Origin: Trichosphaerium sp. ATCC 40318
Lineage: Eukaryota > Discosea > Flabellinia > Trichosidae
DNA: 64,000 nucleotides
NCBI GenBank assembly: GCA_038496445.1
Contig: JALMLS010000175.1
Span: forward strand, 1 to 64,000
Direction of reading: 5' to 3'
In this document: piece after piece, positions 56,295 through 64,000 of the stretch
Layout of the letters: every line of letters begins with the position of its first letter
How positions within the stretch are numbered: the stretch's first letter is position 1
The notes under the pieces: generated by a model
What the model was told of the DNA's origin: nothing
The model's input: the letters and a program-made list of their open reading frames with translations, nothing else
Databases searched by the model: none
Made by a program: the position numbers and the translations under genes

Positions 56295-57637
56295 ATGCAA
56301 TACTTCTTTGTTTTTTCTGTGCTAGTACTTGTATCTCTTGCATCAGCAAGTTCGCTTTCATCAACACACCTTTTAGAAGCTTTTGATGCGGGTAAACTTG
56401 TTTTCCGACCTCGAGAAAAACATTGTTATTGACATCTTGTAAACCGCCTCTTTACAATGTTTAGGTCTGGTGCGAACGATAGATGATGGAGGTTACCTAG
56501 AAGCTTATAGAATGAACTACAGTGGCTTATCATTTCGCGCAGTTGCTAGCTGGAGCTGTGGCGCAATCCCTTCTAACTTTCCATATCCGCAGAATCCTAC
56601 TGGTTAGCATCAGAATAAAAGTCCCTTTTTTTGGTTGTTACGCATTAAAACACTTCCCCTACGCGTAACAAACAAGTTTATAAGCCTAACAATAAATTTT
56701 AGGCATGTTACAAGAAGCTATTTCAACTGGCATCTTAAAAATGGGAACATTAGCGCTTAGAGCATTACCAGACATTAATACAATTGATGAGCCTCATACA
56801 GGCTTTTGGGTACTTAAACAGCATTTTTCTGTAAAACAGTGTTGTCACGTGATGTCACTTTTCAGGCAAATTAAGTTTTTGAGTTTTAGGTTGAATACGT
56901 AAGACGTATAGTGGATCATATAAACGATCATTACAACAGTGCTATTAAAGTGCAAAGAATAAACTATGATACTTCTACAACTTTGTTACAAGCTCTACTT
57001 GATGGGGAGGTACGAGTGTACTTCCTAGTTAAAACCTCTTAAGCTTAATGTTTGTAGGTCCACCTAACAGAACCTTACTTTATCATTGGTGGCTTTTGGG
57101 AATCACGTGCAAGACATTTTCATTTTGACTTTTCGTGCACTTCACTTGGTTAGTTTGTACCTTTGATTGCGTCATTAACAATTTACTGTAGGCTATGATA
57201 GTACTTTCTTTACAGTTGAGAAAAACATTACTACACTCGATAGCATGGTAGCATCTATTTCAAAAGGAGCAAAACGATCAATCGGCTTTTTATCGGAAGG
57301 AAACTTTCATAGTGTCCAACCAGTTCTGCCAAGTGAGGTTGAACCAATATACTATGTTGATCAAGAGCATTTAGAAGAGGCTGTTAATAACGGAACTATT
57401 TTGGCTGGACTACTTTCTGGTAAACAAAGAAAATCGCAGAAGTTTTTTAACTTTTTTTTTTTAGGTAAACCAAATGGAGTCTTTAACGAGTTCTCTAGTA
57501 CTATAATATCACCTCGTGCTGCGTTTTTTAGAAGCGATAGCGATCCTCCTAATGAGACGAGTTCAAGTTGTCGTCAAAGAATTACATTTCAACTTGCTTG
57601 TGCATTAATTCTCACATTTATTCTTGTGCTAATATAA
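56295..57637 (+). CDS. Secreted, probably GPI-anchored solute-binding-like protein
   Basis: ATG at 56295 gives MQYFFVFSVLVLVSLASASS, a signal peptide. The body (DGGYLEAYRMNYSGLSFRAV, LQEAISTGILKMGTLALRALPD, VEYVRRIVDHINDHYNSAIK, LLQALLDGEVHLTEPYFIIG) has the helix/strand rhythm of type 2 periplasmic binding proteins, as in ionotropic-receptor ligand domains. Later parts: RSIGFLSEGNFHSVQPVLPS, NNGTILAGLLSGKP and STIISPRAAFF. The C-terminus is a small-residue stretch (ETSSSCRQR) and a hydrophobic tail (ITFQLACALILTFILVLI) that ends the protein, typical of GPI attachment signals. A fold resemblance by eye only; ligand unknown. Seven exons. Confidence 0.5.
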
Positions 57638-57674
57638 AACAAAAAGTTCTTACAAAAAAAAAAGGATTTCAGAC

Positions 57675-58628
57675 TCATCCACTGCCTTGGTATAAAACTT
57701 GTACTTGCATTCCTTGTTTGCACATAGCATGCATTATTAATTTACCTTCTTCTGACCATTTTTTATACTCTCCTTCAAGCAAATCATTGAGAAAGAAACA
57801 TGTTTTTCTTAGTTTTCCATTCGTATACCATTCTTTGTACTCTCCATTCTTTTTGTCTCCAATATAAAACGCTTCTTCTGCTATTTTCCCATTCGTAAAA
57901 TACTCCTTATGTGGTCCATCGCGTAAGCCTTCTTTAAAAAAGGAAGTCTTAGCGAGAACACCTGTACAATGCCATTCTTTTTGTTCACCATTTTTTACAC
58001 CATCAATAAGCGTACATGTCAATTGTAACTGTTCGTCATCTCTCCAAGTAGTATACTCTCCGCTTTCCTTACCATCCTTAAAACAACTCTGACTTCTAAT
58101 ATTACCATTCGACGCCCATGTCTTACAAGAACCATCCTTGACGCCATGCTTATAATGAGAAAGTTCGTACTTAAGGCCTGACTTGGGAGAATATTCAATG
58201 TATTCTCCATGTAACATATCGTCTACCAAATGACACGTGATAAAAGATACGCCATCGCTATACCACGTGCTATACAGACCTTGCTTACCCTTTGGACTCC
58301 ACACGGCTTGCTCACGTAGAAAGCCATTTTGGTGCCAAGTTCGATACTCTCCGTCATAAATGCCGTTTTTATAACAACACTCTTTTCTCGGATTACCGTT
58401 AGCGTACCATGCTTGACATTTTCCTTCGTATACGCCGTCTTCGTAGGTTACAGAATAAATAACTTGGCCCGACGCGTTCCATCGCTTCCAGATGCCATTC
58501 TTTTGCAGTTTTTGGTTAAATCGGGACGTTGTAGCTGTTTTTTTGCAAAGTATAGGCCAAACTATATAAGTTCGCTTCGTGGCAATATAAATAGCGTTTT
58601 GAAGCTCAAGAGGTAAATTCAACAGCAT
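57675..58628 (-). CDS. Intronless MORN-variant repeat protein, about 317 aa
   Basis: ATG at 58628 (MLLNLPLELQNAIYIATKRT), then IVWPILCKKTATTSRFNQKL: the family's F-box-like N-terminal module. About eleven MORN_2/YwqK-type units follow (GVYEGKCQAWYANGNPRKEC, GIYDGEYRTWHQNGFLREQ, GLRDGPHKEYFTNGKIAEE and others), ending VLYQGSG. Single exon. Paralogue of 21129-22472 and of the fragment at 201; the N-terminal modules of the three can be aligned directly. Its stop lies 37 bases from the stop of the convergent solute-binding-like gene, so the 3' UTRs overlap or are very short. Function unknown. Confidence 0.8.
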   Translation of the reverse strand: MLLNLPLELQNAIYIATKRTYIVWPILCKKTATTSRFNQKLQKNGIWKRWNASGQVIYSVTYEDGVYEGKCQAWYANGNPRKECCYKNGIYDGEYRTWHQNGFLREQAVWSPKGKQGLYSTWYSDGVSFITCHLVDDMLHGEYIEYSPKSGLKYELSHYKHGVKDGSCKTWASNGNIRSQSCFKDGKESGEYTTWRDDEQLQLTCTLIDGVKNGEQKEWHCTGVLAKTSFFKEGLRDGPHKEYFTNGKIAEEAFYIGDKKNGEYKEWYTNGKLRKTCFFLNDLLEGEYKKWSEEGKLIMHAMCKQGMQVQVLYQGSG

Positions 58629-59073
58629 TTTGTACTTAATCAATTCTAGTTACGCGGATATTGCCTTAGGCTCGTTATATAAGTGCAAGAGAAGCGAAAT
58701 TTCGCGTACGGTGGGAGATTGAAGTGATAGGTAAAAATAACTGCGATAACCACAAAATTGGCTTAATTGTATGTTGCCTTACTGTTAGTTTTGACATGTT
58801 CATTCAATTTTCTCTACGCCTACAATATGTTAATAGGCGCTTGTAAACCCAATTTGACAAACTTTACAATTTCTCATCTACAATCCACTACAATCAGCTT
58901 CCAATGACACGCAGTATCAACGACAACATTGTATTAGTTCACATAGTGTACAGAACCGGGTTTGAGTTTACCCTTTTAACAAAATGTGAAGACTCGGCGT
59001 AAAAAAAACGCCGATTTTGAGTGAAAAATCCGGAGCAACAGAATCTCCATTGGTTTTAAACGCAAATATTACG
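58629..59073. other. Divergent promoter region with small hairpin
   Basis: Between the starts of the MORN-variant (-) and Dispatched-like (+) genes. TCGGCGT at 58994-59000 and ACGCCGA at 59008-59014 form a 7-base inverted repeat around seven A, 60 bases before the plus-strand ATG. It could be a 5' UTR hairpin or a dimer site. Nothing else recognised. Confidence 0.45.
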
Positions 59074-62000
59074 ATGTCGACTGTGCAGCTAGATACCACA
59101 AGACGTGGTAGTAGCTCACTTGAAGATGAAAAGAATGATGAAGAGGTATTTCGTAATTTCTATACCGACTTGCTAGTGGACAGGCCTATTATAGTCACAG
59201 CGGTAGTAGTAGTGTTCTGCTTGGCTCTTGGAGCCATTGCTTTTGGCGCATTTGGTTTAGCCATAGATGTAAGTCTACAAGCGTTATTATTGCCCTAATA
59301 AGTGTAAATAGACTAGCGGTACCCTTTTTAGAGTATACAATGAAGTCACAGACCAAAGTGACGCAGTCAACTCTGCTTTACTTATTATTGCTGATCCAGA
59401 CCTCCCTGAAAGCGTAAGTACATTCAGAATGAACATCGGAGCCTCTACGGCCGCAGGTTCACACACTTTTTTTCTCTGAAAAAACCGGTTGAGCACGTCA
59501 TAGCTCACCACAGTTATCTCACTCTTCTTAGTTAGTACAAAGAACCCGTAGTCAACCGTATGGGTTAGATTTTCAGATCTTAATGGCGTCAGACCCAAAT
59601 GGCGAGAGTATTTTTGAGATAGACAGACTAGCGTACGATTTTTTTGGCTTGTCAAACGATCTATGAATTATTGTCATGCGTTGACTTTACTAAATACGTT
59701 GTAGTGCCGTTAAAGCTATTGAAGACCGCATTAAAAACGCACCAGGATATCAAGACTTTCTCCTTCTTGATTGTGAGTCTCGTTCTTTGGGTTTTTTACC
59801 TGAGATAAAAAAAAGATTGTTACTAATTGTTCCCTTTGACTAGATGACGAAAATAATGCCTCGAGTGTTGGTGTACCAAGGAAGATAAATTCATTTTTTA
59901 CAGTTGATGAGGATTACCCAACAACCGCTGATACCATAGAAGCGCTATACAATCCTTCCACTGACTTGCTTCTCCAGCGTCGCCTTGTCATCACGGACAA
60001 GAATTTTGGTATTTTTTTTTCTGTGAACTCAGTTTTTTCTAAGCTCTTGTGTAGGTGTGACTGCCAATTATTCAACAGGACTACGATTTCGTGTTGTATT
60101 TGGCCTACCTAGACCGGGTTATAACAACGAGCAAGTGGACGAGGCCAAACAAATCAAAGAGATTGACGTAAGTTAACTTCTCAAATGTGCTAAGTTCTGA
60201 AAACGGAGTTTTTTTTTTAGACATGGATGGTTGATAACTTTGCGAAATACTTGAGTGATTTGTCAAAGAAAAAGGATGATAATCTCGTTGTTGCTTCACT
60301 TGGACCTGGTCTCATTGATTATGAGGTTAACCAAATATTATTTGGTGATGCTTCATTGGCAGTAGGCAGTTTTTTGATGATATTCTTGCTAATCTGGCTT
60401 CACACAAAGTAAGTCTTTTTTTTCTGACTCCAGTGTGCTGATCAAGTTGTTTTTTTAGGTCTATATTCTTGGCTGGTATTGGCATAGCTGAGATTTTCTT
60501 GACGTTCCCTGTAACGTACTTCTTCTACAGAGCTGTATTCAGATTCTATTGGATGAACTTGCTCAATTTTTTAGCTTTATTTATTGTTATGGGTATCGGT
60601 GCAGATGATATCTTTATCTTGTACGATATCCATTTTGGGGTTTTCTACTTATTTTACTTATACTGTATTAGTGTCGACGCTTGGAAGCAATCTCACTCAG
60701 CAGGACCTAAAGTGAACGCTAATCTCAGTATGTTATTCAGTGTCTTTTTTTTTTCTTTTCTGCTCAACTAACTTTCTTTTCCCTACAGAAACGAAAATGG
60801 CGTGGACATTCTCTCGTGCATCTGTTACTACACTTGTTACTACTTTAACTACATCTGCTGCGTTTTACTCAAATGCCCTGGCTAGAATACCACCGATTAG
60901 GTAAGACCTTAATAGTTCTCTTCTCTTATTAACAACTGCGATAGGGAGTTTGGTGTTTTCATTGGTACACAGATTGTTGTGAATTACTTGCTTGTTATAT
61001 CCCTGTTTCCTGCAATCTTAGTTATACGATACAAGTATCTTCGTAAATATACTTGTTGTTGTTGTTTCACAACAAAGATGAGTAAAAAATGTTGCGATTG
61101 TTGTCCTGTATCACTTGAAGATGAAGTACATTGGACAAACGATAAGGCGGCCAAACGTAAGTACTCTTCTTTGTTGTCTTTCTTTAACTCACTTGCTAGA
61201 CTCTGCTAATGGCCAGGTTGTTGAGAAGGAACCTAGATTATTAGAGAAGTTCTTTAAAGGACCATTCGCTGATAGTGTCAACAAAGTCAAGTACGAAACG
61301 ATTTCCATAGTTTTTTTTGGGGTGATCCTGTTTCTTACTGCTGTAGATGGGTGATTATTGTTGGTTTTGTTCTAGTTCTTATATGCTTTATATACGCTAC
61401 AACGCAATTAGAAGCTAATGAGGAAGCAGCTGGTACCTATAGACAAGAAAAAAGAAGCCTAACTCTGATTAACATTTTGCTAGTATTTTTGCCTGATGAG
61501 CAGAATTTCCGTATTTATGAAAGGCTTACTGGCGAAATATTTAATGCATTGGGAAGACAAGAACGTCCTATATCACTAGTTTGGGGTATATCAGGTCTAG
61601 ACGCTTCAAATAAGGATGTAACGGACACGTTCGATCTGGGAGATCCCATATACAGTTCAAACTTTAATCCTACTCTTAACCTCAATGCAACTCAAGAACA
61701 CATCCTAAAGGTTTGTGAAGAGGTTGTTCTATTCGATGGTACGCATCTTAATGGCTTTTTTTAAGCGAAAAGTGCCAATATTGCGAGCACGTGTTCTGGT
61801 ACTAAACCTCCTTTTTTTTAGGTCTTCGTGGTCAGAAGTTGATTCCAGCGCTTCCACGATTTTATTGCTTCATGTCTGCTTTTAAGGATTTTGTTACAAA
61901 TGACGGAGTAAACCCAGAAGAGTGGCCAGTCGTTAATGATTTTGTTCCTCGTATTTGTAACTGGTCAGTAACTGCCATCAGAGACGCTGATACACGTGCT

Positions 62001-63273
62001 ACTTGGGATCATGAAGTGGTATGCACCAAAGACGATTCAGGAGCATGGACAAGCATCAGGTACGCTTTTTGTTAGAAGAATTGGGCATGAAGTCCTACTA
62101 TTTTTTATTTAATCGATGCTCATTTTCTGCGATACTAGATGGTGGCGCGTTTGGGGTGTTACGTCTATGAGGTTTGCAGAATCAGGAAGAGATCTTAGAC
62201 CTATTTATGATGAACTGGAAGCTTGGGTTAAGCAAAAGAATGAACAAGCACCTCAAGGTGCTAATGAAATGTTCCAAGCAATTGATTCTTGGATTAATAT
62301 GGAGACTGAAAGAGTGCGTGTTTTAATCATAACGCCCTTCATTTGAATTTTGATAGAAGGCTTCGTCGAACGAAGAAGCGAAGAAACTCAAACATTTCTG
62401 ATTGTTTTTTTTTAGGCACTCCTCAATAATGCCGTTGTCGGTATTGCTTTCTCTTTAGTTATTGTTTTGATTGTACTATTCTTTAGTACACAGAATGTAC
62501 TACTTACCATCTACGCTTGGGTAACAATTGTTGGTATTGTTGTTAGTATGACTGGAGTGATTGTTATAATCGGATGGAAACTTGGATTCATTGAGTCTGT
62601 ATCACTTGTAAGTTGAACTAGTGTTTAATGTTTCCGTGGTCTCACAGTACATTATAGGCTATTCTAGCTGGATTGGCCGTTGATTACACTGTGCATTTGG
62701 CAGTAGCTTATAAGACTGCTAATTTCAAGAATCGGTTTAAACGTGCACAAACAGCAATCTATGGTAAGCTTTAAAAAAGAGTTTTTTTTAATTGGATTTG
62801 ACCTAATATTTTGTCACAAACAGAGATGGGTATATCTGTTCTCATGGCATCTATAACTACTTTCGCTTCAGCTGTTATGCTATTCTTTACGACTATTCTA
62901 TTTTTTGTTAAGGTACGATTCTTGTTTTGGGTGGAAGAAAACACTTTTTTTTTTGCCTAATTTGGTCAATGTATCGTCCTTTTGCAAGCAGTGCTTGTTT
63001 CTGGTTTTGTGTTATGTATCGAGTAATATTAGCATTTTTTGCAAGTATGTGTGGCCCGTTCTGATAATTTTCTTGTAGTTTGGTCAGTTTATGGCATTGG
63101 CAACTGTTGTTAGTATGCTATGGGCTTTCTTGTTCTTTATGTCATTGTTATTCACTATTGGTCCTCAAGGATCGTTCTGTGATGTTGAAAAGTACATGTG
63201 CTTTTGGACAAAGTATATTACTTGTTGCTCTGTTTCAGATGATAGCGATGATGAGGAAGATAATAACTTGTAA
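59074..63273 (+). CDS. Dispatched-like RND-family membrane protein
   Basis: Twelve-span RND architecture over about 20 short exons. ATG 59074 (MSTVQLDTTRRGSSSLEDEK) precedes TM1 (IIVTAVVVVFCLALGAIAFG) and a large extracellular loop. The sterol-sensing-type bundle follows: GSFLMIFLLIW, FLAGIGIAEIFLTFPVTYFF, LNFLALFIVMGIGADDIFIL joined to YDAWKQS. GxGADD in TM4 followed by DAWxQS is the signature that separates Dispatched from Patched and NPC1. TRASV-like FSRASVTTLVTTLTTSAAFY, a second loop, and the C-terminal bundle (LAILAGLAVDYTVHLAVAY) complete it, with an acidic tail DDSDDEEDNNL. Dispatched exports lipid-modified Hedgehog in animals using a sodium gradient; the cargo here is unknown. An upstream in-frame TTG at 59017 was not chosen. 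Confidence 0.8.
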
Positions 63274-63621
63274 AACAATATGTTTGCAGGAACAGAAAAT
63301 GTAAATAAATTTTTTGATCGAAATATCTTCATTTCCCTAGACTCGATGTTAACAGAACCAAATTCATAACAATTACGACAATGGTGGGCCTGTATACAAT
63401 TCTTGTCACCAGTTGGTTAGTTGGCATTTACCAATGATTTCCAATGTTCATTTTTATCCTTTGTTAATCCAATAGCTATGTTAAAGTGAAAACAAAATGT
63501 TCGGGCTATGTCATTTTGTTCATCTATTTCAGTAATCTTTGTAGCGACGTTTGCGAAGGAACAATAAAGAAACTAAATGGTAAAAGCAATGTAGCACTTG
63601 CAAATGCCTTATCAAACAAAA
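63274..63621. other. Intergenic region
   Basis: No exon or RNA gene recognised between the Dispatched-like gene and the partial gene at the window edge. Confidence 0.4.
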
Positions 63622-64000
63622 ATGGAATCAACTAAAGGTGGTAAGTAATGGTGACACGTGTACATAAAACTCTTGAAAACCAAGAATTTTTACATAAAAA
63701 TCTACGTAATTTCTTGCACAGAATTAGCATTAACAACCTTTGAACAGTTTGCCATCATAGAAGCAATTAACATATTATGCATAAAGGCAAATTTAGACCT
63801 CGTTCAGGTCCTGCCAGCAGTAGGTAATTACAACACAATTGTTAAAACTGGTACAGTGTTTCTAAGCTTCATAGCGGAGCTGCGGCTCTTGTTGGAGGAG
63901 GAAATATAGGATTTTTTGGGTTTGGTAACGATTTACAAGCTATTGCGGTACTACAAGCGTCGAAATACTCATATAACAGATATACAGGCTATTCCACCCA
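63622..64000 (+). CDS. 5' part of an unidentified gene, cut by window end
   Basis: ATG at 63622 (MESTK) is followed by an intron containing CACGTG and ending TTGCACAG, which joins in frame to ELALTTFEQFAIIEAINILC and LDLVQVLPAV. A second intron (GTAATT to GCGGAG) leads to AALVGGGNIGFFGFGNDLQA, then IAVLQASKYSYNRYTG, running off the window. The glycine-rich GGGNIGFFGFGN stretch suggests a nucleotide- or cofactor-binding loop or a membrane protein, but I do not recognise the family. Confidence 0.4.

Noticed and set aside
1-64000. CRISPR arrays, bacterial operons or insertion sequences
   Set aside because: Spliced eukaryotic genes throughout; no regularly spaced direct repeats outside protein repeats.

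Overview
The window is nuclear DNA from a compact, AT-rich eukaryotic genome. Most genes are split by many short introns (commonly about 40-110 nt; donors GTACGT, GTAAGT or GTATGT, acceptors nearly always TAG). Genes lie on both strands a few hundred bases apart. The gene set (tyrosine-kinase-type kinase, SH2 domains joined to RasGEF and a Cbl-like module, transglutaminase, a Dispatched-like transporter, formin-type GBD/FH3, EH domain, FANCA-like and MLH1 repair proteins) fits a unicellular holozoan or another opisthokont relative. Species cannot be named from the sequence. Coordinates for split genes run from start codon to stop codon; exon joins were made by eye from GT/AG sites, reading frame and family knowledge.

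Layout. 0.2-9 kb: broken fragment of a MORN-variant family gene, an LTD-transglutaminase, a GT17 glycosyltransferase and a degenerate M28 peptidase. 9-19 kb: MLH1 (-), an SR/RD-rich protein (-) and, divergent from it, a FANCA-like gene (+). 19-25 kb: intronless LRR and MORN-variant genes, small proteins, a formin-type GBD/FH3 protein and a one-domain kinase. 25-31 kb: GST, sirtuin, a new EH/zinc-ribbon/CaaX protein, and two copies of an apparently undescribed structured RNA with RNA polymerase III-like promoter and terminator. 31-43 kb: a DUSP-UBL protein with no protease domain, a hAT transposase relic, a second LRR gene, a very large PH-RhoGAP-(Cbl-like EF/SH2)-SH2-RasGEF signalling gene, a KCTD-like BTB gene and an EF-hand gene. 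43-59 kb: MFS sugar-type transporter, F-box protein, secreted protein, EGF-multispan membrane protein, METTL22-like methyltransferase, rhodanese-DSP phosphatase, solute-binding-like surface protein and a second intact MORN-variant gene. 59-64 kb: Dispatched-like RND protein and the start of an unidentified gene.

Themes. Several genes act in Ras/Rho/phosphotyrosine signalling (24, 35-41 and 55 kb) and two in DNA repair (9-19 kb). The intronless LRR and MORN-variant paralogues (five loci, one broken) stand out from the intron-rich background and resemble families expanded in giant DNA viruses. The most novel item is the duplicated structured RNA on the minus strand at 25.3 and 30.3 kb. Its two copies share promoter boxes, a TATA-like element, a T-run terminator, nested stems with a wobble-preserving change, and a fully conserved internal segment.
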